DNA from: Pseudoips prasinana
Taxonomy: Eukaryota > Arthropoda > Insecta > Lepidoptera > Nolidae
Direction: 5' to 3'
Assembly (NCBI GenBank): GCA_951640165.1
Contig: OX621236.1
Span: forward strand, 30,372,948 to 30,436,947
Length of the DNA stretch: 64,000 bases
Under the pieces are notes generated by a model. It was not told where the DNA came from, did no database searches, and was given only the letters and a program-made list of their open reading frames with translations. Both the position numbers and the translations under genes were made by a program. Positions 46,831 to 59,580 of this stretch are shown one piece after another. Positions within the stretch are counted from its first letter, which is position 1, and every line of letters starts with the position of its first letter.

Positions 46831-48787
46831 AATTCTTCTGTTTAATGCATATGTATATGTAGTAATGTAAATTTGTCTGTATCTCAAGTATAGACGGCCA
46901 TTAATTGTTGTCATTTGTGTTGTCGTATTCGTGATTTTCTATAGAAGGTAAAATCTGCCTTGGTTATTGAACGTGTCTATACTATTGTAACAAGGACTAC
47001 AAGTGAATGACAGAGCTGGCAATGAATTGAAATAAAGTTTTGTCCATCCCAGATCGATACTCGTATATATAATTTATGGGAAGTATAACAATAAGGTAGT
47101 TCCGTCCTGTTGGCGCGATTATACGCAGTGTGACGAGAAAAGCTCCGTTATTTTAATACTGTCGTGGATGGAGACCCGAGCACGTGCCACGCCTGCGAAT
47201 GACATTCGGTAGAAAGTAAACTCTCGCACAGCGTACATCAACTCACCTCAATGTCACTGTTGACTTGACGCCAAGCGGGAGCCCATAGCATTGTTTTTCT
47301 AAACATCTCACGAAGTTAGATTAACTTTCTAGAGCGAGCCACCCGGAGGCCAAAAATATTTGTAGCACTGTATTTTATTCTGTAGTGTATATTCACACAG
47401 TTTACGCAACAATTTAACTAATGATCATACCGTTTTGCTAATTGCCAGTTTGTTTGCTATAGAAAGTTGTTAAAAATTCACCACCTGAATTCACAGGCTG
47501 ATTTCCATTGCATTCCAGATTTTATGCGGGTTTAATTATTGTATTGTATTCGTTTCACAGATACTTATTATTAAGCAATTTGTCAAACAGTGCCAATTTC
47601 GTCCAGAACTGTAATTTTGAGGAACTCGGAGGGTGAGTGAGTGGAAACAATCTAATGAATCTTCTATCGCTAGGGTCTATCGCAAGCAGGGTAATTACTA
47701 TACACCCCAAGGCGGCGTGGCGTAACATGGGGCGCTCGGGCACTCTGGAGTTTTGGATATAAATCACAACTAAATTGTACTGAGCTGATCACGCTCGTCT
47801 GAATTGATTCCCCTTAATGCCATTGATGAAGTGCTCTTTGGGACGAAGCAATCGGTCCAATCTTTAACAAAGATACAAGGCTCGTCGGACGAATAGGATG
47901 ACACAAATTTATATTTGTACTAGTAAATTTTACAAACTTTTAACAAGGAACAAGAAGATAAATAATTTCGACCCTATGACTGTTCTGTGTATACCTCTAA
48001 ACAATATAGCATTTGGTACCTAATTCGATTGACGTACTTATATTTAGTCAATAATAGCCTCAAAATGAACACAAGCCTTAGAAAGATTAATGTTTACGTA
48101 ACTATTGTATCGTGAATAGTCGTGTCATGATCCACGTGTATTTCATCTACATGTACCGTAGTAAATATTAATTTCCATTGTAATTTCCGAAACAAGATGT
48201 GCATGTACAATGCTAATAAATTAGAACAAGAAAATCTAAAGTGATACTTGGGTTTGTTACAACATCAAGTAGTTCTGCAAAACATTGACTATAAATTTTT
48301 ATGAATCATTTGTTTGTTTTGTGTCTACATATTATCGTATACTTTTAGAAAATGCCAATGATGAATTACTTCCTTGCTCTTAGGAAAAGGCAGACAAGTA
48401 TGCCCTCAAACGAAATCGCAAATGTAGTTCTTAGTTTTCTACTCTACACTACCAACTTGAAACCTTGTTCGTACAATATTCAACGCACTTTAATGGTGTG
48501 AAGTGTTGCTGTAGGTGTGCATGGAACGCGTTGGGCACGCCAAAAGGACAGTTACTGTTCATCTGTGCACACACCCAAGTTGCATCACATTCGAACAGTG
48601 TTGGCGTTGCGCAAACGGGCAATTCCTGGTAAATCGACTCAATCTGTGTAAACATGAACATAATTATTAGCTTTTCTGAATTCTGTACGTCGTATATTGG
48701 TTAAATGAAGCCAGAACTTTAATATTGTTTCACTCTTAAAGACCAAAGTAAAAATAAATTGCATAATGTGTATGACAATCGGGAAAC

Positions 48788-49012
48788 TAGATGCTCTCAC
48801 CGGTCCGTAAGCAACTAGGCTCGCGGTCAGCCATTGGATCGGTGACCACCTGAGTGGATTAATTTCTGAGCGTCTCCGTGCTTCGGAGGGCACGTTAAGC
48901 TGTCGGTCCCGGTTGTAGACATTAGACAACAGTCGTAAAGCCATGTCAGAGGCATACTGAATGGCTTGAACACCTCTGACACCAGGGTAACCACCGCCCA
49001 TACGATAAGTAT
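48788..49012 (+). repeat. dispersed repeat, 'CTCACCGGTCC' family
   Basis: ATGCTCTCACCGGTCCGTAA to GGTAACCACCGCCCATACG; the best preserved copy after 26,288. Confidence 0.75.
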
Positions 49013-49017
49013 ATATA

Positions 49018-49069
49018 GTTGACCTCTCTCAGTTTCCTATCTACCTATAGGAAACTGAGAGAGGTCAAC
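49018..49069. repeat. perfect 23-bp-arm hairpin
   Basis: Arms 49,018-49,040 and 49,047-49,069 pair without mismatch (GACCTCTCTCAGTTTCC core) around the loop CTACCT. Confidence 0.95.
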
Positions 49070-49170
49070 AGCGTATGGTGATGCCATGGTAGTTGCAAGG
49101 GGCATATCATACGCTACGGAAACCGCTTACCATCAGGTGGTCCGCATGCTTGTTGTGGACATTGTTACAT
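49070..49170 (+). repeat. LINE 3' tail fragment
   Basis: CCGCTTACCATCAGGTGGTC followed by CGCATGCTTG is the usual end of several lepidopteran non-LTR families. Confidence 0.5.
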
Positions 49171-50102
49171 AAAGAACAAAGTTAATATCAACCACCTTTT
49201 AAAAATTAAATGCCTAAAATTGTAGATAATAAAGAACCAATTCAATTGATTTGCTACACTAAAAGTGTGCTTGAATGATGCATCAAATTATTTATCTGTG
49301 TTATCGGTATAGGGGTACGAATACTATTTGAGCTGCCACATTCAATATGTTACTGGTAGTAATTTAAAGTTCAACGAACGCTTCAACGTCAAATAAAATG
49401 GTTTTAAGCGTTCAAACAAGACTTTAGATGTTAAAAGTCTAGACTATTACAAACGAGTGTCATTGAGCTTAGCTGTCGAGTTCTTATTGGCTAGCATTAC
49501 ATCGCTTCATGCGTAAATATAACGTTGTTGAGAAAATTAGAACGAGTAAGAAAATGATCATTTATCTCTGTCTCATTAATGGTAATGTGCTAAACTGAGT
49601 AATGCTGGACTATCATTCAATTAAAGGAATTGTGAGGTCATGGAATCATTCCTCCCACGGTCACATAGCTTATCAACAAAACTAGACCGGGTCGGCGGCC
49701 AGCTCTCTGTGACACCGACAACCCGTTTCTAATAGTGATATTACGTATTTCTGCGAACTTTGGCTTGATGTTATTATTACCTAACATCTTTAAATCGATA
49801 TTGAAATGTTTGATAGAGTATAACACGCCGATTAAGTCGCGAAAAAATCTCTAAAACTGTTTATTTACAGTCATGGTAGAGACATTTCATTGCTTTGCTA
49901 AGGACAAATGATTTATTGAATGTATTGGATTGTCGATAGTGCCAGTAACTAGAAGATGGTTTCTGTTACAGCACGTCTAATCTAGATTGATATATTAGGA
50001 ACTATTGTCACAACATTTCTATATCTTGCCGAACGGCCTCTTGTGGTAATTTATCACAACTGTTAATGCAATAATAAAAGGCTTAGGTACTTAAGTATAG
50101 TG

Positions 50103-50278
50103 ACCAGCTGTGCCCCACGGTTTTACCCGCGTTAAACTATATAAATTGTATGTTTATTCGGATTATGATTGCTATGTGTTATTCGGATATATTACCTACT
50201 ACAAAGATTCGTCAAAATCCGTTCGGTAGTCGTTGTGTGAAAGAGTAACAAACATCCATACATAATAATTTTAGTAGG
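50103..50278 (-). mobile_element. degraded Helitron-like element, 3' end shared with family 2
   Basis: CAGCTGTGCCCCACGGTTTT then ACCCGCGTTAAACTATATAA is the reversed 3' end; the 5' end is near AGTAGGAT at 50,276. Confidence 0.6.
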
Positions 50279-51920
50279 ATTTATTTTTTAGTTGGTTGTA
50301 ATATTATTAGTACATAATTAATCTATTTAGCGCAATATCTTATCCGCTTAAAAAATCTTTAACCTCGCAGCTTCGATAAGCAGTCCAGTCTATTATAGTA
50401 GATGCCAATTTAATTCGCCTGTAGGAAAAAATAAAAAGTATAATATAACCATCATAATTTTCATAAATTTTAAATTCTGCCTTCAACTGTAAAAATCTAG
50501 CGGTCAACAGATTCATAAAAAAAGTAAAATATTAGAAGCTATATATACTTTAATCGGTTATCCCGTTGCGGCATTACGGTACCACACCCTTATTTATTTA
50601 GTCTTATAATTCTAACATTCCAGTCTTTCTTTAGGGCCTCAACATTTACTTGTACAACGTTTTAGCTAAAAAGCTACTTTAGGTATTTATGAATGAACCG
50701 TTCCATTGATAAGACTATTCATTCATGTACAGAACAATTCAACCGCTGCGCTCTAAAATATCTACGTAATTCTACTGTACTCTAACGGGAATGATTGTCA
50801 TAATTATAATGATGATGACATTTAGAATCACTGCTTCTTCAGGCCACAGAGGCGGTCATCAAGGATAAATTGAAAATAATTCAGCGTCATGTACCTATCT
50901 GCCTATTTGTCCAATATGACTCGTCCGGTATTGTACTTTTATAGTGAGTATACACAAAATGATGATAAAAGTTGTAGTGAAAACGCATCTAACTCGTAGT
51001 CGTGCCATCGATATTTTTACTTTCACACTTTCAATCACGATAAGGCGTGCGACAAGTTTTATTTCTACTCCGGACATTTGAAATTGACGGTTTTCCGTGC
51101 CAACGATTTCGTAAACTGCTCTTTAGTAAGGGATTTTCGCCGTCTCATAAACGTCGAGCTCAGGAATTCTTTATTGCATTGTGTTCATAAGACGGTGGTT
51201 CAGATATTTTCTGTTCAAATGTAAATGAGAATTGATTCTTAAATGGTCGAATTTTTTAGAGTATTTAATGTAATATTTTTTTCGTCGTCGTTTATTAATT
51301 AGAATTGTTAATTAAATAATTAATTTAGAGAAGGAATTTGGTCAGTTAAAAACAAACCAGAGGTCGAGAATTTGCTAACATCCTGAGATACATTTTAATT
51401 CTGATAAGTTGCTTCCCATTTTGTATGATGTATGCTTGTTTCCGAATCGATTAATGTAAAAATATCTTGCAGCGTATTCTATTAAGTAGAGGTACTTCGT
51501 CAGTCGAGTTGCTCATAGAGCGGAAAAATACTATGCTCCTGAAAAAAGACTACCTCTAAGAGGAGGGTCTCTGATCGCACCACATGGAATTAGCTTGTAG
51601 GACTCTTTGGTAAAAAACACGCACCTGTCATATTTTACAAAGACCTACCCATGCACGTAGATTTCCTAATACCGACTATTAATTATAGAGACTTGTCTCA
51701 AATTTCAAAGCTCAATGTGCAGTAATCGAATCCTAAAGAATTTGTTAGTTGACCAATGCAACGTGACTCGATGAAGACTATCAAGTTTCTTTTACTATTA
51801 TTTTATTATTATTGTATACAAGTTTACGATTTAGTAACGTTTGCACATTGCGAAATTGATAACTTGTGTACAATTTTTGCACATATTTTTAACATATCGA
51901 TGATTGAAGAGACACGTCTA

Positions 51921-53512
51921 CACACATCAACAAAGTCTAGGGATACGTTATTTTGAAATCAAACATGGCTTTATTGTTTAAAACCTATTTAGTTTCCTTA
52001 AAAAGTTTATTTACAGATTTAAACCTTGTCTATTCTTTATTCAAAATTTAAAAATTAAAATGAGAAACAAATGAAAACACGCAAAGCACAGCGCAATCTT
52101 GAGTTGTATCTAATTTCAAGAAGTTGCATTAAAATTTTTTTTGCGTGTTAATTGAAGAAAACCTGATAAATTGTTTTATTTTCTTTTCTCAATTGGTTGT
52201 GTAAGCTTTTTAGCGTCATGCCACGCCATCATTTGAGTCGAGATGAAATGTTACGGGCAGTTGGCATGTTACAAAACGGTGCTATTCAACGCGTCGTTGC
52301 TGAGTCTCTGGGCACAAGCCAAAATGTGGTATCCAGGCTGTGGTCACGTTATCGCGCTACTGGAGATGTGGCAGAACGGCACACAGGTAGATATCGTGTT
52401 ACCACTCAGAGACAGGATCGATTTCTCCAAATGACCGCCAGAAGACTACCCAATATCACAGCGATGCAACTAGTGCAAAGGCTCCAGGAGGGTCAGCAGC
52501 TGCTGGTGAGCGACCAAACCGTGCGAAGGAGGCTGCATGAAGTTGGTCTTCATGCTCGCAGACCGCTACGAGTCCCAGCGCTGCGACGTGGCAATCGCGG
52601 TAGGCGACTTTTATGGGCTCAAGAACATTTGACATGGAGTGATCAACAATGGTCATTGGTGCTGTTCACTGATGAGTCCCGCTATGGATTTCATCCAGAT
52701 TCGAGACGAACACGCGTTTGGAGAACTCCAGGCAGGGTCAGCCGTCTCCGACATCCACAGGAGGTCCACTCTTACCAAGGCGGGACAATTATGGTGTGGG
52801 CAGGAATACGAATCGGCGGACGAACCCAACTCATTTGGATTCAGGGCAGCATGACTGCCCATAGATACCGTGAGGAGGTAGTAGAACGTGTCATTGTCCC
52901 GCTCAGGGCCCTAACGGGGCAAGAATTTCAGCTCATGCATGACAATGCACCTTCCCATACAGCGCGGCTGGTGAGGGCCGCCCTTCGAGAACACGATGTT
53001 CAGGTATTAGATTGGCCTCCACAGTCGCCAGACTTAAACCCAATTGAACACGCCTGGGACATGTTACAGCGAAGAGCATTGAGGGATTTTCCGCCCAACT
53101 TGACAACAGAAGAACAACTTTTCGAACATTTAAAAAGAACTTGGGACTGCATACCCCAGCAAGACATTGACACCTTAATTTTAAGTATGGAAAATCGTTG
53201 CCGCTGTGTGATTAATGTTAGAGGAGGAAATACCGATTACTGATTATCAGATTTGGTAAGATTTTTATTCATTTAATTCGATTGAATAATTTTATAAGAA
53301 TAAAATGTTTTTGTTCACTCAGTAATTTTCTATGGCTTAATTAATTTAAGACTTTTATTAATTAGAAAAACAAAATCGCATCGTGTTGTTAATGTTTAAA
53401 TATCGGCCATGAAATTATCTTTAGTTCTTCCATTTACAGTCATAACAAAATGTTTATAGTTTTCTAGATAATCAATGAAATGTTCAATATCCCTAGATTG
53501 TGTTGATGTGTG
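51921..53512 (+). mobile_element. Tc1-like transposon, structurally intact
   Basis: 1592 bp between TA dinucleotides (51,919-51,920 and 53,513-53,514). The ends CACACATCAACAAAGTCTAG and, reversed, CACACATCAACACAATCTAG agree at 23 of the first 25 bases. One full-length transposase frame lies inside. A related 3' end without transposase is at about 55,795-55,880. Confidence 0.92.
52218..53243 (+). CDS. Tc1-family transposase, DD34E, full length
   Basis: The 341-aa protein starts at the ATG of MPRHHLSRDEMLRAVG. The frame is open seven codons further up, but without an ATG. Two N-terminal helix-turn-helix regions (about residues 8-50 and 60-110) would bind the terminal repeats. The catalytic triad is D152 (LFTDESRYGF), D242 (MHDNAPSHTA) and E277 (DLNPIEHAWD), with 34 residues between the last two, as in Tc1. 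Length and motifs are normal and no stop or frameshift is seen. GC content is clearly higher than in the flanks, so a recent arrival, possibly by horizontal transfer, is an inference. Confidence 0.95.
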   Translation: MPRHHLSRDEMLRAVGMLQNGAIQRVVAESLGTSQNVVSRLWSRYRATGDVAERHTGRYRVTTQRQDRFLQMTARRLPNITAMQLVQRLQEGQQLLVSDQTVRRRLHEVGLHARRPLRVPALRRGNRGRRLLWAQEHLTWSDQQWSLVLFTDESRYGFHPDSRRTRVWRTPGRVSRLRHPQEVHSYQGGTIMVWAGIRIGGRTQLIWIQGSMTAHRYREEVVERVIVPLRALTGQEFQLMHDNAPSHTARLVRAALREHDVQVLDWPPQSPDLNPIEHAWDMLQRRALRDFPPNLTTEEQLFEHLKRTWDCIPQQDIDTLILSMENRCRCVINVRGGNTDY

Positions 53513-53740
53513 TATGTCTATTACTTCTTGTTCCCATAATACATTGCAATACGGAAGAATCCCTACTTGTTGAAGTTAGTGACTTTACAGGAGGATTTAA
53601 ACCTACTGGATTTTAACTAAGCTTGATGAAGTGTACGGGTAGCAAACTTCTCCAGACCACCGATTTTAGCAGGATTTTCGGCTGACCAATACAACTTTAG
53701 TGACAGTTGTATTGAGTGTCTTATAATATGATTTAAAGTA

Positions 53741-53806
53741 CACACGAATAATTAAATAAATGTATTTGTTGTTACTAACAAACACATCTATTTAATTATT
53801 CGTGTG
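53741..53806. repeat. long palindrome next to the Tc1 element
   Basis: CACACGAATAATTAAATA pairs with TATTTAATTATTCGTGTG, with a short imperfect middle. Confidence 0.85.
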
Positions 53807-54255
53807 TTTAGGATCATTGTTTGACTGCCTCGTTTCGGTAGTGCGTCAGGGATTTTCGCTGATGCGCATGTAGATTGCTTTTAGGCAACAAAGTACTCTT
53901 GCATTGTGCGCTGGGCGTGGGGTAGCTCCAACAGTGTTTTAAGCATAGTAAATACGCGGCTCACTGGTGTGGCATCTCCCATGGGATTAGGATTGTAACG
54001 GAACTTCACCTCCGCCTCCGTTTCTGCGGAAGTTCCGCAAGTAATCGTACCTTCGCCTTCGCCTCCGTTTTTTTTTGCGGGGTTGTATCCGTAAATTACT
54101 TACTAACGTGCGTAACGTACGTAACTTACTTAATTTATTATAAATTACTCCGTACATTGGTGAAAATCGGATGAAAATCCGTTCAGTATTTTGAAAGTTA
54201 ATCGCATTTAGACCAACAGGCGGACGTGGTGTGGGGGCTTTTCTTTTATATTATA

Positions 54256-54428
54256 ATAGCTGTGCCTCGCGGTTTTACCAGCATTAAACTTTATAATTTT
54301 TAGCCTATATGTTAATTCACGGTGTCAGCTAACTCCATACCAAATTTTATTACAATCGCTCCAGCCGTTTAGACGCGAAGAAGTAACAAACATACACACT
54401 CACAAACTTTCGCCTTTATAATATTAGG
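54256..54428 (-). mobile_element. Helitron-like element, family 2, reverse copy
   Basis: AGCTGTGCCTCGCGGTTTTA to CTTTCGCCTTTATAATATTA. The terminal CTAG has decayed to ATAG. Confidence 0.7.
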
Positions 54429-54545
54429 AAGATTTAGAAAATGATTACCTATATAGATTGGGTAATCAAAAGTTAGCTAGATATATGGCAAAAAAAGTGC
54501 TGGACAATGTTACGCTGATATTTTTTGCATAGTATAATTTCATTA

Positions 54546-54770
54546 ACAGTCATCCTATCAGCCAAAGTACGTCCACTGCTGGACAAAAGCCTCCCCAAAG
54601 AATGGCCATAATCGCCACGCTTGGCGAACGGGTTGGCGATCGCAGTTTGATGGTCATAGTTCACAGAAAAACGCTGCTGCCATTCTCTGGTAGGTATTCC
54701 CGCGGATGATTTCTACGCTTCCCACGGGATGAGATGGGGTGATGATATTCTATGCCGTCACCACACAGCA
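54546..54770 (-). repeat. dispersed repeat, 'TGTGTGGCTGACGG' family
   Basis: CCACTGCTGGACAAAAGCC, GGCCATAATCGCCACGCTTG and CGGGATGAGATGGGGTGATG in the same order as at 7254. Confidence 0.75.
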
Positions 54771-55222
54771 CATTACCAGTAACATCTCGTCTTGAAGGTA
54801 GAGAGGGATAGATTTTTGTTGAAGACACAAATCAATGTCTCTAAAAAATAAAGAGCATTGAAGCGAGAGCACGCCGTCAGAACATTCTCGTGTTACCCTG
54901 AGAACCTTTTACCTCATCTTCATTACGTGAGAGAATATTATATGAACTGGAATAGCTGTACATATGAATAGTAATCGAATACCAAAAACATTTAATTTAC
55001 CTACAATTAGCCTAGGCTTTCACTGTTTCACCGAGAAAAATGTAGAGTCGAGTGGAGGATCAAGCTGCTAGCTAACTAATTAATCCATGCCAGTGGTTAT
55101 CTTGTGGGTTCGGGCCTCAATTCAGGGCGGAAACTGTCGTTGTTACTAGCTTCGGTGTATGTGTTCACAATTCAAGAGAAATTACTAACTCATTGTATTA
55201 TTATAATTTTTAAAAGACTACG

Positions 55223-55412
55223 CTCGCACTAGGGAATCTAAACCCTGTGTCGCGGGGTACTTTACAAACATATAATAGACGGACAAAAATTACATCCAGA
55301 CTCAGAACAACTATTTATGGGTCACACAAATAGTTGTCCGGCGCGGGACCCGAACCCGCGACACGAAGCGTAGAGGCGACTATTTTAGCCGCTGCGCCCC
55401 ACGTGCATTATA
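55223..55412 (-). repeat. tRNA-derived SINE
   Basis: Same family as 26,925, with B box GGGTTCGGGTCCC on the - strand and CACGTGGGGCGCAGCGGCTA as head. Confidence 0.8.
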
Positions 55413-55794
55413 AAATGTTTATATATACATTAAGTTTCTCATTTCGTCGGAAATACTTATTATACTGGCGTGATATAACACCATAACGTTAGGTAGGTGA
55501 AGACATTATCGACCTTGCTGACCTCGAAACTGTTAACTAGTGAGTTACGATTATACCCATAGTTTAGGGGCTGACAGAGGCCAAATTGGTATTTTACCGC
55601 TTTTTGCAAATTTCCAGCATACGTCGATATTTTGTTTTATTTCATTTTAAAGAACTTCATTGATACTAAAACTATTCGACTAATTCCTTCAATAGAACAT
55701 TATCATCGACACCTACAAACAATACTAAAGAATCGCCAAAATTACTTCATAATTATGTATTCTTATTTACTAAAGACCTTAAAATAAGCTATCA

Positions 55795-55880
55795 TTCTTC
55801 CATTTACTATAACAAGAAAATTCTTCATAGAGTTTTGATATAATATAAAATATCTCTAGATTTTGTTGATGTGTCTATGT
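55795..55880 (+). repeat. solo 3' end related to the Tc1-like element
   Basis: TTCTTCCATTTACTATAACA and CTCTAGATTTTGTTGATGTG follow the 3' end of the 51,921 element with many differences. Confidence 0.6.
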
Positions 55881-55984
55881 ATCTATCTACATGTTGTAGA
55901 GCAGTAAGCTATCAAAAGTTAATAAAATGATCTCACACATTTCACAGACATGACATCATCCATTTCTGAATATTTTAGACGTCA

Positions 55985-56200
55985 TTAAAATCTTCCATGG
56001 GGTGCTACACATCGTGTCACGCGGGACGCCCTTGCATAAATCCCAGACAACAGGCCTCTTTTGCTTCGCGCCCTCCAACCCTCTGCGACGTTATGTGCAC
56101 AGGGGGCAGCGACCGTCATGTAGGAAGCTCCCTCGTCGCCATGACAACGCCGCTTCCCGCGAATATTGACAGACGCCATGTAGACGGAAAAACCATCCCC
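55985..56200. other. GC-rich patch of unknown origin
   Basis: About 215 bases of higher GC with open frames on both strands (CCTCCAACCCTCTGCGACG, ACGCCGCTTCCCGCG). No protein or repeat was recognised. Confidence 0.35.
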
Positions 56201-59200
56201 TTCCTACGTTACACTGAGAAAAATTATTCTCTGGCTAAAATCAATTTAAAACATAATTGTTTTGTAAAAAATATTACCCCTAATACACAAAAGCTTCTTG
56301 GAAGCTGTGTGTATGTACCCCCTCGTTTTATATATTGAACTTTATATGAATTTTACAGTGGCCATTGTCTGCTTGTCTTTACACCTTCCTCTCTCTTAAT
56401 CGTTCGCATGTGACGCTTCATCTGCAGTCTTACCTGATTTCGATAAACATTACACTAAATGATTTATTTTATTAAACGAGACAGATTTAGGGAAAATCTT
56501 CATTTCCCATAAAACTACTACTCATAGAAGACATAGAATGGCCATGATTAAGGAAGGAAAAAAGATTTCTCTATCTAGCTGATTTCATGCCTGCTGGTGT
56601 TTCGGTTATTCGAGGTCGACTAGTCCGTAATCAACAGAAGATTACCAATTCTTACGTTTATCGGTATACATATTTATGCGTTATTTTTGATGGTATAAAC
56701 AAGTTTTAAATCACAATTTGTGTCTACTTACATCTGCATAACACGATGGTGGTGCCCCACTCCATGTTTACACTGCAATGTATGCATATATATGCATCGA
56801 AATTGACAAGTGTCACTGTCAAATAATGGCACAGCTTGAATATTATTTCTTTTAAAATTCCCTTATTTAAATTGAGCTAAATAAATCTGATCTATAATCT
56901 CTTCTATTTGTAGTCAATCTTTTCTATTTGTAGGTAATTAATTGGTGACATGTTTATTTATTCACTACAAAATGTACGTATTGCTAGTTAAGCTGAAGTC
57001 GATAACTCTACGCGCAACATACTATATGTATAATTTCATCATATAAACACTTTTACGTGTATTCACTATTTTACACGATTTACCATAGCATTTTACTCAG
57101 TGTACACGAGTGTCTGGCTCCAATGATATATTTTTACAGGAATTAATGTCCCCATAGTGATGACGTGCTCATTACTGATAAGGTGTCTGTGCCATTGTAT
57201 ACTTTCCAATGGGGAGTTTATTGCCGCTATTTAAAATGATAATTGCACTTGTGGGCAATTCGTGAATATTTTAATGAGGGTTCATTTGTTGGATAAAAGC
57301 ACGCATGATTTGTTGCGGCTATTCATGAAATCCGCGAGCTGTCATAATAGGGTTTGTGGCACGGAATTTACTACGTTGAAACTATAATTAATATTTTAAT
57401 TAAACAACGCAATTTTAAGTACGATGCATTACATATGAGCACAGTAAAAAGTATTGGATCCAAATATGCATAAAAAAGGTTCTTGTAACAAATTAATTCT
57501 AAATAAAATATACTCAAACTGTGTAAAACTTGGTTCCCATAATAGTTCAACTATAAACGTTTACAATCGCCTCCTTGGGTTGGTTGAGTTGGTTAAAGAA
57601 GCATTTACATTGTCGTTATAGTTGTAGGGATGAAATCATAACGTTGTTTAACTATCACAGATTAATTATGTTTAAAATGAGCTTGTATAAACTTGTTGTT
57701 GGTGAACCTAATAAACAAAAATAAAATAAAAAAAATATGCGCTAGACAGGTCACATGTGAGGAATCTGTGAGGGGTGGGGCGGAAAGTATGTATAGCGGT
57801 ATGGGTGCACCAACTTCTCTCTACGCCCGGGGTACTCATTACGTTTTAATTATATAAATGCTTTATTTTCGAATGCTTTGGTTCGACTACGAGTTAAGTT
57901 CGTCATCCAAGTAGGTATTATTTGCTTTTATACAATGATTCCATAGCAATCAGCCTTAAAAAAAAGAAGCATGAAGCCCTGAACAACGTGACCATCAATT
58001 TGAGAAATATGCATAAAAACGTTTCCCATATAAAAATGTCAATCAGGTGATGCATTTTGTAAAAGGTGCAAATTTTTTTAATTACTGACTGTCTTTCATT
58101 TGTTTCGTTTCAGGGGTAGATTGCGCTCGATATACTTCTTCCACTATTTATGTTACACTTTGTAGACGTAAAAATATCTTCAAGTAGATATAATTACATT
58201 ATAATTTAACTACAACGTAGGGTGAGAAATTGAGTATTATAAATCTGTAATAGAAACTGAAACGGGTACATTGGATAATTCGGAACCTTTATATTTTTGC
58301 CCGTCAGGCGCCTTCGGTTTCGCTTTTGGTTGACCATAGAAATAGCATAACCGAAACATAAAATTAATGAATAAATAAGTATATTTACTTACATTTAAAC
58401 TCCGTCTTTATTAGTTTTAATAAATCAAACGTTGTTAGCGGCATTGTTTTAAGCTCGATAAAAAAGGCCCAGATTATAAGAAATAAGCCTAATGCCTCGT
58501 GCCTCATGGCTTGTTACGATGAAAGTCGGCCTTAGCTCTATTAATATAAGGCTGATTTTCGGGCGGACTAAAATTCACAGTGATATTAAAATAATATCAT
58601 TAAACCGCTTGGTAATATATAGCCTGTTGTAGACCTATCAAAGAATAGTAGCTATTTAAATTCATTAGGTCACACATATTGGCAGTTTCGTGTAACATTA
58701 TAAATAAATACAGTACGAAGAGAGGTTGACGACCTTGTGATATTGATTTCTCGCAACTTCCACAGATTTAGCAATAAAATGTTATATGCATTAACTATAG
58801 CTTTGAAATGTGCATTTTATGAATACTAACGTATTAACAAGTTTGTCCCCGTGAGCCCTTGACACGGATATTGAAATGCAACTCAAAGCCAACGACTCGG
58901 AGCGGTTGTAAATAAACCGCTGCGTCAGCAGCTATGACTACTCAATATGGCGAGGCCTGAGTACTAAATCGGTGACTGGATTGCATATAAAATAAATATA
59001 TTATTGATACAACCGTGTAACATAAATAAACGGGAATACACAAGGAGCTCAGTCAACCCAGGAAACTGGACAGTATCAGTTTGGGAAATGTGTGCGATAA
59101 TTTGTCGCTTTATTTTGAAAGTCAAAGAAGATCAATATTATCTGCTAATAATACCACCTCATACTTACCACTTATGCAATTTACTGATATTAAAAACAAG

Positions 59201-59396
59201 ACTGTGGCTCCCGTGGGACGCCCATTAACACCTGAGTTACGAATTAGTGTGTCGGATCTTTTTTGAATTTCTTCCTTGATTGACAGTTAAAGATTATTGT
59301 ATATACACATCTCATCAAAAAAATCTAAAACACTTGTGGTTTGTACGAGGGCTTACCACAGGCATTGTAAATAAATACCTAAGCTAAGTCGGTGCT

Positions 59397-59580
59397 ATGG
59401 TTATAGACAGGCCTACAAGAAGCTTGGATATGAACATCGAACACCTAAGGGATGTGTTGAAGAGACGTGACAGAGTGAGAGATCGTCTTCCGGAGCTGGA
59501 TAACATCCTACAATAGAAGATTGTTACTCTCATCCGTTCTTTGAGGAACCGTATGGAAACAGTCAATAGTGTAAGGATAT
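59397..59580 (+). pseudogene. coding-like fragment with an internal stop
   Basis: Reads MVIDRPTRSLDMNIEHLRDV then LKRRDRVRDRLPELDNILQ, a TAG at about 59,516, and then KIVTLIRSLRNRMETVNS in the same frame. Charged and helix-like, unlike the AT-rich surroundings. I do not recognise it; a retroelement or gene fragment is possible. Confidence 0.35.

Noticed and set aside
48639..49001. 120-codon open frame on the - strand
   Set aside because: Mostly the CTCACCGGTCC repeat; related frames at 26,255-26,497 are only partly conserved and no known protein is visible.
58112..58190. possible second exon of the 39,020 gene (acceptor TTTCGTTTCAG, phase fits)
   Set aside because: It reads only 25 codons of unremarkable sequence to a stop; one good acceptor in 25 kb is expected by chance.
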